Shown here: positions 10,617-22,400 of the stretch, one piece after another
How positions within the stretch are numbered: position 1 is the stretch's first letter
How the letters are laid out: each line of letters begins with the position of its first letter
NCBI GenBank assembly: GCA_000827325.1
Contig: KN832885.1
Span: 434,001 to 498,000, forward strand
Source of the DNA: Oidiodendron maius Zn
Taxonomy: Eukaryota > Ascomycota > Leotiomycetes > Myxotrichaceae
Reading direction: 5' to 3'
Length of the DNA: 64,000 nt
The notes under the pieces: model-generated
What the model was told of the DNA's origin: nothing
The model's input: the letters and a program-made list of their open reading frames with translations, nothing else
The model's database searches: none
Translations under genes and position numbers: made by a program

Positions 10617-11476
10617 ATGGATTTTCCACAGCCTCATATCCAACTCCCGATAGGCAGCCATACTCATACCATAATCCTTCTCCATGGTCGCGACAGCAAT
10701 GGTGCTGAGTTTGCCGAAGAACTTTTCTCTTCCAAGAGCTCCAAAGATCAAGGCCTGTTCACAGCTTTACCTACCTGGCGCTGGGTATTCCTGACTTCAT
10801 GTGACCGGTGGAGCGACAGGTTTCAGGAGAATATGTGCTCTTGGTTCGACGCATACTCATTGGATGACATACACCAGCGACAAGACTTACAGATTGACGG
10901 ATTAAGAGAGTCAATATCATATGTCTTAGATATCATTGAGAGTGAAATCAAGATGCTACATGGCAAAGCAAGCTCTACCTTGGTGGCATAAGTCAGGGTA
11001 TGGCGACGGGACTGTGGGCACTCTTCTGCGCGACAGGAAGAAGCGGCCTGCAAGGGCCGCTTGGGGGTTTCCTAGGCTTCTGTGGATGGTTGCCTTTTGC
11101 TAAGCAGGTCGAAGCTTTGATTGAACAACGAAGGCCCTGTGGCTCTCTTGAGATACAATATTCTGTTTCCAAGTTCTTCCTTGATACTCTGTCAAGCAAT
11201 GAAAAGGTAGAGGAAACTCAAACTCAAACTATCAACTTACATATTTTATTCACGCCCGTATTTCTTAGCCATGGAGCAGATGATGCGTGGGTATCTGTGG
11301 AGCTGGGTCAGCAGGCATCTCAGATACTAAAGCAGATCTTGGTTCACGTTGAATGGCATAAGTTCTCCGGAGCAGAGGGAGATGGTCACTGGATAAAGGA
11401 ACCTGAGGGATTCGACCAGATCCTTAAATTTCTTGAAGACTCCGTCGCTCGGAGTGCCATAAATGCTATCCAATGA
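10617..11476 (+). pseudogene. carboxylesterase / acyl-protein-thioesterase-like gene broken by a frameshift
   Basis: The family is phospholipase/carboxylesterase (alpha/beta hydrolase, APT type). Frame 1 (10617-10991) begins MDFPQPHIQ and has TIILLHGRDSNG, the oxyanion-loop motif, then runs into TAA at 10989. The nucleophile motif GGISQGMATG lies in another frame at about 10982-11012, followed by the acid (SHGADDAW) and the His (GDGHWIKEP) up to 11476. Both halves match one family without a gap, so the break sits at about 10965-10975. The local sequence is AAAGCAAGCTC; loss of one 4-nt copy from a GCAA/AGCA repeat would explain the shift. No intron fits. It is either a recent pseudogene or a base-call error, because every catalytic residue survives. 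Confidence 0.75.
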
Positions 11477-11913
11477 GTACGCCATGTTTAGCCTTGATCT
11501 CTGGCCGACTTTATATTTACAATTAGATGAGATCAAAATAGGACACTGAAGCATATATACTATTAAGCTACGATAGAATTGTATCTGAATTATGGGACGA
11601 ATTGAGGCATTTTAACCAAATGATTGGTCCCTATATATTTAGACAAATAGTTTCCTCCACAGCCGCTTCATGACTAAGATTAGTAGCAAGCATTAATTCC
11701 TTAGGACTTTTCTGCTCTGATTTATTCCACGTAATTTGGCACTTGATTAGTGCAATGTGGCTGTGTGTACCAAAGACCTTGTCATTCCAAGATGGGTAAG
11801 CGCTGACGACGGCCATAAAGTGGCCGCGTCAAGTCTTCACTGCCAATCCGAATAATCCAGAATAAATTTCTCATCCTCCAGCCAGCCATCTCTGGACTAC
11901 AAGCTAGAGCGCA

Positions 11914-13671
11914 ATGGAATTGATGAACGGGCCAAGTCATGGCTTATTTCGCCTGGTGTATCCAACAATTGGCATTCTGCTCGTAGTTTACTTCCTAAGG
12001 TGCCTCGTTCGTTTGTATCAAGTCAGAACGCTGTTTCGAGATGTCGCGAAGAAGCATGGCATTGTAAGTTGGTATTTGTAGCAGTGTGTGAGCTTATTAT
12101 TGATGCTGACCGAGATCGTTAATTAATTAGCCCATCCTCCCGCACTCATTCCTGTTCGGACATCTCGCCACGATTGGCAAGCTCATGGTCAAATATCCAA
12201 GAGACCTCAACGGCCAGTGTCTCCCTATTATTCTCCAAGAGGCTTTCCCCGATATATGTAAACGAGGACTGGTCTACGTTGATGTGTGGCCAGTGAGTCC
12301 TCCCATGTTGGCGGTCTTCCATCCGGACATCATGAACCAGTATACCGTGGAGAAAGCATTTCCTAAACATGAGCACCTACAACACGAGCTCCGGCCTTTT
12401 ACCCAGTGCCTTGACCTAGTCTCGTCCGAGGGCCAGCTATGGAAGACTTGGCGAAGTATTTTTAATCCTGGGTTTTCGTCAAAGAATCTAATCCGCTTGG
12501 TCCCCGATATGGCGGAGGAGGTTGAGGTCTTTCGAGACTGGCTGAGAGAAGCTGCAGGGTCTGGCAAGATAATCACGCTGCAGGAGAAGTCCGAGAAACT
12601 AACCGTAGATATTATTGGTCGCACCGTCTTGTGAGTATGCCGCGCGCATTTTGGGAGTCACTGACAGTCTGAAGGGGCTGCCGCCTGCATTCGCAAACTC
12701 TACCAAATAGCTTCTATAAGGCATTGAAAGAACAAACCAGCTGGCTCATCACTGATAACCGGCCCGAAGTTCTATTTCGCAGGAACTGGAATCCAATCCG
12801 GCCACTAGCAATGTGGAACAATAATCGCATCATGAAGAACTATTTTGAGCCTCTCATTCAGGAGATGCTGATAGGGGGCAAAGAAGACGGCAGTCCCAAG
12901 ACTATTCTCAGCCTTGCTATCGGTGCGTACACGAAGGGTAGCTTCAGTGGCGCTCAGGCGTTGGATTCCACCTTCATGGATATTCTCAGAGCGAACTTGA
13001 AAATATTCATGCTTGCCGGACATGATACCACGGCAAGTGTGCTCTCATATGTATATTATGTGCTGAGCACCAACAAGGCAGTTCGTGATGCCATGCGTCG
13101 CGAACACGATGCTGTGTTTGGCCCCAATCCGGGAGCCGCCATGGCAAAAGTCATCGCAACACCCTCACTGCTCAATCAACTCCCATATACCGTAGCAGTG
13201 ATCAAAGAAACGCTGCGACTGTACACGCCTTTGGGAAGCATTCGCGCCGGATCGCCCGGTTTCTGCTTAACGCACCCCGAATCGGGCGAACGCTATCCAA
13301 CGGAAGGGATGATGATATTCAACTGCTCCACAGCCGCACACCGGTTGGAGGCATTCTGGCCTGAGCCCAACCGCTGCATCCCTGAACGCTGGCTCGTCCC
13401 GGACGGTGATCCCCTGCATCCACGCAAGAATGCATTCCGACCGTTCGAGCTGGGGTCGCGTAACTGCATCGGCCAAGAGATGGCCATGCTGGAACTGCGC
13501 ATGATTCTTGCCATGACGGTGCGGGACTTTGATATCGACTGCGACTTCCCCGTCGATAGCCCTCGCGCCTTTGGGGATCTGGCGTACCAGACCGTACAAC
13601 TTGGACAGCTATCCGCGTATCCCAAGTATGGCATGCCGGTACGAGTAAAAATACGGAAGAACGGGAGCTGA
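11914..13671 (+). CDS. cytochrome P450 monooxygenase
   Basis: Three exons, 11914-12063, 12131-12630 and 12675-13671, encode 548 residues. The N-terminus is a membrane anchor (LVYPTIGILLVVYFLRCLV). The I-helix motif AGHDTT is at about residues 331-336, ExxR (ETLR) at 395-398, the PERW segment follows, and the haem loop FELGSRNCIG puts the cysteine ligand at about residue 481. The second intron was set to 12631-12674 because the sequence just after it reads in frame as CRLHSQTLPNSFYKALKEQ, normal P450 sequence; its acceptor is AAG rather than the more usual CAG/TAG. The enzyme should sit on the ER and use an NADPH reductase. The N-terminal half resembles P450s of the aflatoxin/sterigmatocystin CYP59 type, but the family call is tentative and no partner enzymes are adjacent. 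Confidence 0.9.
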
Positions 13672-14188
13672 TAATCCCGAGATTTGAACAAATTGCTAGT
13701 ACGCCTATACTTATCCCTCATGCTTATAGTCATATTATTCGTATTCTGCAAACCATTTTGACATGCTTAGAGCGAAAATTATTGAGACGGGAGTATACTG
13801 CTGCTGTGTCTAGCAGAGAAGGCGAGAGGGAGGGTTAGTGGGATAAGCGAGCGAGGAAACAACGATTGTCAACAAGAAACTCCAATATGTGGCACTATCT
13901 CCAACGTACTATAAAAAAATTTCACACGGCGAGGGTTAGATAAGTTAGATAACGAAATCGATGAAAAAGTTAGCAAAAAAAAGGAAAGAAAAAAAACATA
14001 CAACAATGAGAATTCGCTGGTGGTCACCCACCCAACTACTAATTCATCGATCTGAGGCTTGTGTATGGCAGAGCGGACGGGATGCCCAATGTTCCTCAGT
14101 CTGTGGTCGTATGTGACAATTAATCATCTAAACCATATCATATACTACCACATATGGACAAAAATCTGTCGCTATTGCAGTTTTCTCG
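13672..14188. other. intergenic region, nothing recognised
   Basis: A purine-rich stretch with an A-rich run near 13970-14000. No open frame or RNA gene is supported. Confidence 0.4.
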
Positions 14189-14616
14189 TTACAGTCTACC
14201 ACGATGGGAAAGAACAATGATGATGCCGGACATGTGGCTATTTGAGTTCAGCTCGATGAGGCTGGCGACAAAAGCGTTCAACATCCTTTCCAACAAAGTA
14301 CCACGATCCAGCATCATAGAATGACATTCTAGTGTGTCCTCCACTTTATCGAGTCTTTTGTCCAGGATACGAAACTGTCGACTAGGATCCGGTCAGCGTC
14401 ATGCTCGAGGCCAATTTGAGCGGTCGGGGGCTAGGTTAAGAGCCAGACTAAACCAACCTGAGCAAAACCACCGGCCTGCAATATTTTGTATGCTCGTATG
14501 ATGAAACCTATATCCAGCCCGCAATTTGCTTCCGCATTTACCATGCATTTACCATGCATGCCCTCCGTATGGTATTGCAGTCTGTGAAATTTGGACAATT
14601 TGGACACACGGAACAA
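14189..14616 (-). CDS. short hypothetical gene or gene fragment, two exons
   Basis: An anonymous minus-strand unit. The upstream frame (14616-14458) ends YKILQAGGFAQ. A GTTGGT donor at 14457 and a GACAG acceptor (intron 14457-14375) join it in phase 0 to 14374-14189, which reads FRILDKRLDKVEDTLECHSM and continues amphipathic to a stop. The junction removes all stops and both sides look like real protein; the second half could form a coiled coil. An 11-bp direct repeat (CATTTACCATG) at about 14535-14556 falls inside the first exon. The true start and the family are unknown, and it may be a fragment of a larger lost gene. Confidence 0.35.
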
Positions 14617-14960
14617 TGCTGTTTGATTCTATTAGGGGCGATCTGATGACACTCCGTGGAGGTATGACCTCTATTCTCTCCAAATATTACTTGGATAACT
14701 TAGTACTACAGCTGAACTTGTTGTACATACAAATAGAAAATTGCTTCTGCTTTTACTCTCCCCACGCTCCGGTCTAATCGAGAATAATAAATTTGGATTG
14801 CAGTGCCAAAGACTCACGCAATGCTTCAAACGTTACAGTACATTTGACAAGATTTACATATTGCTTTATGGAATTGACATCGCTTCCGCACAGCTTTTAT
14901 TATCGCTCGACCGCTTTCGCCTTTGGACAATTCAATGCCCCACTGCGCGCAGATAAATCA

Positions 14961-16844
14961 TCATGCTTCGGGCCACAAAAAGAGGAGAGTATCCTCGACG
15001 ATCATGGACAATCTTTCGTCGTCGTCAGTCTCTGGACCACTATGTGGTCCATCGGCTCTCTTTCCTTTGGTATTTTCTCCGGGATTAACACCTTGGTGTT
15101 TGCCTGAGATGCCGAGTTTACGTACCTGGTGATTTACACCAATGCCGTCGCTACTGGAGCCTTCAAGATTTGAAATCTTTTGAGATCCTTTATCCAAAAA
15201 TTTGTCAAAGATTGACTCGTGTTTTTTAGTCGAGGGTTTCGTACGTGCATCCGCAAACAGGATATCCCCGCCTTTAGCCATCGATATGCCAGCAACTATT
15301 CCACCGTTAATTGCCTTCGGCGGTGGCGTAGGTGAGGGTGTCGATAATGACAATGCTCTTAAAGTGGCCTCAAAATCAAATACTCCGCTCCAGGATGAAG
15401 GTGTCCCGCCCATGTTTCCCGTGCCACCAAATGCTACGTTCTGCGGTACACTTCCTCCTAAGGCGAAATCGTTAGATAATTTTTGTGCCATTGGGGTATT
15501 CGTCGAACTCTTAGAATTTCGAGTCTTCTTATTAGATTTTCGAGTCCTCGTCATAGATTTTCGAGTCTTCGTCACAGATTCTTGAGTCATCGTAAGTTCT
15601 GATCCGCTTGGGGTTTTCTGATAGGAGTGATGACTGTCTGTCCGGTCTGTCGTAGATTGAATTGCAGTTTCTTCAATCCTAGAATAAGATACCGGTGTGA
15701 CAGGTTTGTTAACAGGTATGCCGGGTTGGTTTATTTGGGGATTGGTATCTTCCTTAGATTTTGTGTCTTTCTTTGCGGAGGGGATCTCGCTAATAATCAG
15801 GGCCAGTCTCACGATTTCAACAAGATTGGAGGTTCTCGGCAGGCCAAGGTCTTTTTCTCGCTGCTCAACCTTCTGAACCACGTCGGATAGCAAACTGTCT
15901 CTAGACAGGTCAACTCTCAAACCATGCATGTGTCTTGATCGCCATTGGTCGATGTACATCGAGACCTTTGGCTTCAAGATCCGATCTGCCCAGAACGACA
16001 TGTCGTTGACAATTTGACAAAGCCGTAAGGCTCCCCAGAACGTAGCTATTGATTGCGCAATATGCCAAGCATGTCTATAGAGAAATTTTGGACGAAGCTA
16101 TTTCTCCAGAAGCCACGGGGTTCTTCATATGGTAAATTGTATATTCGAAAGCCCAAGTACATATCGGGTCTCGGGTCTGAAAGTTCCAACCCGGAGTTAG
16201 TGGCCTTCACCAATTTGTGATCTTCGTTCCATGTACGATTTTCTTGCCTGTAACAGTACGTAATGCCATTAGTTTTTCTCTCAGCAAAGTTATAGGTATA
16301 GGATCAAAACCTTACAAGGAAATTGATGATCCCATGGTGAAGTCATTCCAATATCCACTATAATCTGTCATGGAATATTCAGTCGATTTCCAGAATTGGC
16401 TAACCTAGTTGGCGGCTCTCTGTCCATTAAGCGTCGGAAGACAGTTCTAAATAACAAGGCTCCCCATCTTGACTCTTGTGAACAATCTGCTTTCAAAAAT
16501 TCCGCCCCTTTCAAGACGTCCAGCGCTGTATCTACCTGTTCGTTCAGTGTCTGAGTGATCTCTGACGGATGTTGTAGATCGACCGCGATATCTGTATAAA
16601 GACCATCGATATCTGGGATATCTTTTGTCTGAAGTTTCTTCTCGAGCACCTTTTTCTCGATATACTCTTGAACTACTCTGCCTCTGAATGACTGCAAACC
16701 CTCTTGAAGAATGCGAACTCTCTCTGGCAGATCTTTCAGCTTAGCAGGGTCAGGGTGTTCATCGTAGGTAATTCTGAAATTGGCGAGAGTTTCAGGTTTA
16801 TGGTCCCTGGGACTCATGATGGGCAAAAGTGGCAAAGTTGGCAT
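14961..16844 (-). pseudogene. decayed fungal nuclease-like (DUF7924/PD-(D/E)XK type) gene
   Basis: The pieces read in order on the minus strand. 16844-16400 has MSPRDHKPETLANF and ends with ALLFRTVFRRLMD. A frame change near 16395-16440 leads to QFWKSTEYSMTDYSGYW. An intron (GTAAGG donor at about 16317) leads to RTWNEDHKLVKATNSGLELS and PRPDMYLGFRIYN. A second frame change near 16060-16080 then jumps to AWHIAQSIATFWGALRLCQI and NDMSFWADRILKPKV. In related fungal proteins, as I recall the family, the nuclease core with its E-x-K strand lies between the PRPD segment and the WADR segment; here it is missing. The last part (16001-14961) is an intact 346-codon frame with a Ser/Thr/Lys-rich tail. 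Two frame breaks plus loss of the core argue for a pseudogene; an unrecognised complex splice pattern is the alternative. Confidence 0.55.
15515..15595 (-). repeat. 21-bp tandem repeat (TRKS-type heptads)
   Basis: Three to four degenerate 21-bp units (AGATTTTCGAGTCYTCGTCA type on the plus strand) encode a Thr/Lys/Arg/Ser repeat (TKTRKSM, TRTRKSN, KKTRNSK) in the tail of the nuclease-like frame. A basic low-complexity linker, expandable by slippage. Confidence 0.7.
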
Positions 16845-17247
16845 CAGCCGAAACAGAATACTTTGACTGTCATATTGGTTACTTTAAGTACCTAAGACGT
16901 CAGCCATTTCCCCCCTTTTCGTCTTACTCGAACCTTGCCTTTTACTTTTACGCCAAGTCTATTTTTGGAGTACTGATACCACGGAAATGGAACGAACCTG
17001 CAGGGGTTGCTGCCGTGCAGCTCGACGTTACACAAGACTGAGCACAATTAATCTTACAAAAGCCGAGTCAGTGAGCGAATTTTTAGCATTATTTGCCAAA
17101 TCAGTCACAAATTACCCTACATATTTGGTATGCCTAGCGTTCTACACACCTAAGGGATAGAGTAATCTACCGTAGAGTTTGGTATTTTCTTTTGCTTCTC
17201 AGTTATGTTACCTGTACAAAACCAATGCTTAAGGTTTCGGGGGTGAG

Positions 17248-17676
17248 ATGCGTGATTTAGCCGAAATGAGCACAATCTATTCTAATGCTGTCCGCCACCA
17301 ACAAGCAACATCGTCTGTGGGGCCACATCTGCAGGACTTGTTTCCAGACTTGCCAACAGAAATTTCAGCAGCCTTATCATGTGTGCAGGATTCAAGTCCG
17401 AAGTCAAGCTCCTCAATATGGAAGGTAGACAAAGTCCAGCCGCTAGTCTCTACCATTGGAGAATATTTACTACGGTTTCTTTTCTTCGCAGGTATGGCAG
17501 CCACCTTATCTTTACTAGCGTCTTGCACGCAGCTATGTTGCCATGTACTAGTTATCTACCCATTGCTTAGCAGGGTTCCCCATATTTTCCATTCCGCCTT
17601 ACAGAGACGTCAGGATCTGGCTTCAACAAGGCAAGCCGATATCACAGGACCCGGGACCTCTCTCGAAGTAATGTAG
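17248..17676 (+). CDS. hypothetical protein with one or two membrane segments
   Basis: An open frame of 142 codons. The first 70 residues are polar, then a hydrophobic stretch follows (YLLRFLFFAGMAATLSLLAS and on to VLVIYPLL). A TTCGCAG-like acceptor inside the hydrophobic part (17483-17492) suggests the real gene may have an intron. A further frame at 17873-18154 (ANKSLTYLGRKDWAELIARF) has coding-like composition but no clear link. No family recognised. Confidence 0.22.
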   Translation: MRDLAEMSTIYSNAVRHQQATSSVGPHLQDLFPDLPTEISAALSCVQDSSPKSSSSIWKVDKVQPLVSTIGEYLLRFLFFAGMAATLSLLASCTQLCCHVLVIYPLLSRVPHIFHSALQRRQDLASTRQADITGPGTSLEVM

Positions 17677-18138
17677 GGAACGACTCCCACTGAACAGCAC
17701 CCATGGACACAGCCTTAACTTACCTTTTGGAATACGCCTCGCTCTCCGCCAATCGGCTGTGGTTCCGATTTCCAGGAAGCGGAGAAGGATTGACCTGACG
17801 TATCACTCCGACTTGCCCTGCCAGGAAATTCTCGTGTGCTGACATCCTTCAACTGGAGCGAAAAGTGGCCCTGTGCGCAACCAACAAAATCAGCTGTCTT
17901 CCACTAACGGCTTTCCCGAATCTTCTTTTCTCAAACAGTTTTGCGCTCTGCCTACAGAGAGTACCGTGGGCTTTGGTTCCAGTAACTTGCTTTCTGTCAG
18001 TAGTAGATATACCTTGCAAGCTGCGTGCGACATGTTCATGCGAGGCGCTAACAAGAGTCTTACTTATCTGGGAAGAAAAGACTGGGCGGAATTAATAGCT
18101 CGATTTGACAATGTAACATACATAGTCTTTTCCAACGT

Positions 18139-18762
18139 CTATGACATTCTTTGATTGCGCAAGTCTTGTGACTTTTGCAAAGCTTCAATCACTTCTGCCG
18201 TCGACGCCGTGCCGCCGAACATTCGTAGGGCATGTAGAGCGGCTAAATGATCTGGCTTATTGCATGTCCCAGTTGCATCACTTACGGTAGTAACGGCGAA
18301 GTTCATCTGATAGGCATCTCTTGCCGTCGACTCGACACATACATCCGTCCCCACTCCTGTCACAATCAAATGGTTGACTCCGCGCTCCTTTAGAGTACTT
18401 TCCAGCGACGTCCGAAAGAAACCAGAATTTCTCGTTTTGTCGACAACTTTTTCGTCGGGCTCCGGCGTGAGTTCATCTAGAATATTGGCATCCCAAGACC
18501 CTCGTATCAGACCTTGCAGTTTTTCAACACTATCCCGGCGGTCGCGGCCGCGTCTGTCAGAGTAGTCGGCATTGTATCCTGTCCTCAGGAAGAAGACCGG
18601 GATATTAGCGGCGCGGAACGCGGAGCGCAGCTCGTTGATGTGCGGAACAATCGCTGTTGGTTCGCTTTGCATGCCCATCTTTGCGAAGCTACCTTGTTTG
18701 TGGCAGAAGCCGTTTTGCATGTCGACCACCAGAAGCGCTGGAGCGGAATCGAGGTGGACCAT
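18139..18762 (-). CDS. isochorismatase-like cysteine hydrolase
   Basis: A single exon of 207 residues, typical family length. The catalytic triad is visible: Asp14 in VVDMQNGF, Lys109 in DKTRNSGFF and Cys142 in GVGTDVCVESTARDA, preceded by the conserved cis-peptide-type Gly-Val region. Such enzymes hydrolyse amides or related bonds (nicotinamidase, N-carbamoyl compounds, isochorismate); the substrate cannot be read from sequence. No signal peptide, so cytosolic. Confidence 0.92.
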   Translation of the reverse strand: MVHLDSAPALLVVDMQNGFCHKQGSFAKMGMQSEPTAIVPHINELRSAFRAANIPVFFLRTGYNADYSDRRGRDRRDSVEKLQGLIRGSWDANILDELTPEPDEKVVDKTRNSGFFRTSLESTLKERGVNHLIVTGVGTDVCVESTARDAYQMNFAVTTVSDATGTCNKPDHLAALHALRMFGGTASTAEVIEALQKSQDLRNQRMS

Positions 18763-19455
18763 CTTAGTGAACGGCTGCTTTGTATTTATTGTAATTTTCG
18801 GGGTTGAAGGCTCTTACGAGAGGAAGTTGAGACTCAGGTTTAAACTTCGATAAGGGGATGCGTATTGGCTAGGCATGGAATTCTTCTCCTTACTAGCGTC
18901 GAACAGTGGAAGCTCACTAAGCCTGTTCAAACGCTATGCACGTGATCGGAGCGGAATGCAGCGAAAAAAATGTAGCGAGCCTGGGTGTGCAGATAGTAAA
19001 TTATATCTCGGCCAATGTATATTACTAAGCACTGAACCCTGTAACTAGTTAGGGTGTGGTTTTAGTAAATTCCATCTTAGCGAGGGTTTGCAGCCAACGA
19101 AATTCTACGGTGCGGGATTATACCCTGTAGACATTTGTCCACCCAAAACACCAAGTATATCAGGTCAAGTGCGCAGTGTTACGTGTACGGAGGTATGCCC
19201 AAGAAGCCACTACCAAATCCTTGAAGCATATTGCCGTTGCTCTCCAAAGTAAACAACACCATCGTCATTTCAGCCAAGGCGAGAAGATATCTCTTGGCGA
19301 CACTTGAAACCTACTTGATCACGTGCGTGCCTATATAATCGAATCTACTTTAGTTACCCCGACATTCTAAAGAATATATTAAAGTCATATCATTCAATTT
19401 ATTACGATAAGTCCATCTCATTAGTGTGAGCGCCGCTACCGCGCGAATACAAGCC
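18763..19455. other. intergenic region, nothing recognised
   Basis: Shared upstream space of the hydrolase and downstream space of the NLR. A poly-A-like run and TA-rich sequence occur near 19370-19410. No gene or RNA seen. Confidence 0.4.
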
Positions 19456-22400
19456 CTAACCAAACTCCATGAACGTGATTCGGCCGTCCGCATGTCCTAA
19501 CGCAAGAATGTTACCTCCAAATGCCGAGCAGTTTCCCCGATACTCGGGGGGAAGCCAGAGCAGCTTCTCTGAGTTCCGCACAACCCAATACTCGTCCAGA
19601 GATAGTTGGGATCGAGGTATAGGTTGAGGTGGCGAGATATCAAGTGGATAGTGACCTTCCAGGCTTTCCAACGGCAAGCGCCCGCAACTAGTCTCGAGGA
19701 ACAGTCCATCCGAACTGAAGGAAAAGAAGTCGACGAAGGAGTGTGTCATTGTCTTCAGCGCCGCTCCCGTAGCCACGTTCCACAGCCTGACCGTATTATC
19801 GTCTGAAGCTGACGCCAGCAGCGTACCACCATACGAAAATACGACTAACTTAACCCAGCCCGTATGGCCCTCGAGTGTCCTCAGCATCGCTCCCGTGGCC
19901 ACATCCCATAGCTTAATTGTGGCGTCACTCGAGGCTGACGCTAGCAGCGTGCCATCATGCGAGAACACAACCGAGTTAACCCAGTCCGTATGGCTCCCGA
20001 GCGTATTTATCGCCGCGCTTGCGCCTATAGTGGCATCCCATAGCCTAACTGTACTGTCAATCGAAGCTGACGCCAGCAGCCCTCCGTCGGGCGAGAACGC
20101 GACGGACCTGACCCCGCCTGTATGGCCCTCGAGCGTGTTTAGCGCCGCTCCTGTGGCCACGTCCCATAGCCTAACTGTGGTATCGCTTGAAGCCGACGAG
20201 AGCAGCGCGCTGTCATGTGAGAACGCAACAGACCTGACCCAGTCTATATGGCCCTTGAGCGTGTTCCGTAATGTTCCCGTGGCTACATCCCATAGCCTAA
20301 CGTTGTCGTCACTGGAGGCCGATGCTAACAGTGCACTGTCATGCGAGAACGCGACGGACCTGGACCAGTCTTCGAGCGTGTTCCGTACCGTTCCTGTGGC
20401 TACATCCCATAGCCTAACGGTGTTGTCACTGGAAGCCGATGCTAGCAGCGCACTATCATGCGAGAATGCGACTGAGTGGACCGTATAGCTCTCGGTATTG
20501 AGCATACGTAGTGTTTTTGTAGCCATATCCCATAGTCTAATAGTGTGCCGTGATGTTCCCGTAGCCACGTCCCATAGTCTAATAGTGTCATCACTAGAAA
20601 CCGATACTAGCAGCGCACCGTCGTGCGAGAATGCGATCGAATTAACCCAGTGCGTATGGCCCTCGAGTATGCTCAGCGTTGCTCCCGTTGCCACATCCCA
20701 TAGCCTAATTGTGGTGTCACTCGAAGCTGACGCTAGTAACGTGCCGTCATGCGAGAACGTGATTGAGTTCACCCAGTGCGTATGGCCTTCAAGAATATTT
20801 AACGCCGCTCCCGTGCTTGTGTCCCATAACCTGACCGTGTTATCAGCTGAAGCTGACGCCAGTAACGTACCACGAGGCGAGAACGCAACCGCCCTAACCC
20901 AGTGCGTATGGCCTTCGAGCGTTATCAGTGATGCGCTCCACTCTTCTTTAACCTTGGACAATCTTCGCATCCATTTAGGCATGTTGTCTGCGAACTGTTT
21001 CTTTACTATGCTCCTCGTCGGTGCAAAAATAAGTGCACTGCAATACGCTTGTAGGGGAGCCTGCTCGATCGCAGACCGGCCGTAAAGGGCGAATCGCCTC
21101 ATGTCGTGAATAAACGCGTATAAGTGAGGACAGTCAAATGTCTGTACGAGGGGTTAGCTACAGATCCTCAACGTGCCTCCAGTGTCCTTACAAGGGCAAT
21201 AGATTCCAAGCGAAGCATTGTCAGAATCGCTTCTGATATCCTGCGCATCCAGCTTAGCGCCTCAAGCCATTGAAGGAAGTGCATCCGTAAAAATTTATGG
21301 ACTTGATCATTGTCGTTAAGCTGAATACCGCTCTTATAGAGGTGCTCGACCCAGTAGAGACAAGCATATTGAACTTCCGGAGGAAGATGTAGCCTGACTT
21401 GACTGCTATCGAGATCGGTTGCAAGCACACCTGGTGCATCTACCCCACATATGCCTTGCTTGAGACAGCCTGACATAAGCTGTATACATCTCTCGACTAA
21501 GGTCTGATGTGCTTGCTTCTCGTCTACCCAAAAGCTTAAATCTCTACATCTCTCTTTGCTAAGGAGGAAGTCACGGAACGATGGGTGATGTAGGCGGAGC
21601 GGGAGCGTTGAATGCTCTGGAATCTCTAAGATAGCATGAAGATCCTTCAATATCCGGTCTACCCTATGCTTTGGGGTGACGAGTAACCTGCTTAAAGAGT
21701 TAACTGGAAGTGGAGAGGATAGAGCGACGATACTTCCAAGGATATCTCTTAATATCCCGCAAAACCTGTCCTTATCCTGCTGACTAAAGGCTGGCTGAAT
21801 GGAGTTCTGTAAAACTGTGATATAGATTTCGTTGAGATGTTCTTCTGGTGTAGCGGTAGCCGAGACGTCACCCTGGAGGAGTATGCGCAGTCTTTCATCA
21901 GCAAATAGGCCTTCGCGAATGAACCGGCATGCAGTGGCAGCCCAGATAAACAGGCCACCCGCATTGTGGGCCAAAGTCTTGATGACTTCTGCGCCTGGCC
22001 AGCCGGCATCTTGAGCATGCTCTGCACCAACAAGCCTAAGGTGGTACTCCAAGAAGATTGAGATATCATGTTCAATAATCGACGGTGATATATTGTGAAG
22101 TACGATGTTGTAGCGTTCGTTCTCAGGTAATTGATAGTAACCGTAACGGATTGGGACTTCAGGTCTGCTCGTCAAGAAGACACGTAGCCGAACTCTGTCT
22201 AACAATCGAACTTCGGCTAAGAGTTGCAAAATTATCTGGACGTTTTTATCGTTATCGCATTCATCAAGTGCATCAATCACCAGGATATACCCGGAAAGGC
22301 AGCTATTACCGTCCAGCTTCGATAGCGGTTTAAGGACCAGTTGGCGCCATTGGTCGTGGAGAGACAAGCTGGCAATATCGCTATAGTTAGAGATGGCGTC

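Noticed and set aside
19735-20935. Regularly spaced direct repeats that could suggest a CRISPR-like array.
   Set aside because: The repeats are 126-bp coding units in frame with WD40 blades in a eukaryotic gene.
19895-21085. Long plus-strand open frames (197 and 195 codons) opposite the WD40 exon.
   Set aside because: They are the antisense shadow of the repeated WD40 units; their own repeats mirror the 126-bp blades, and no start context or family supports them.
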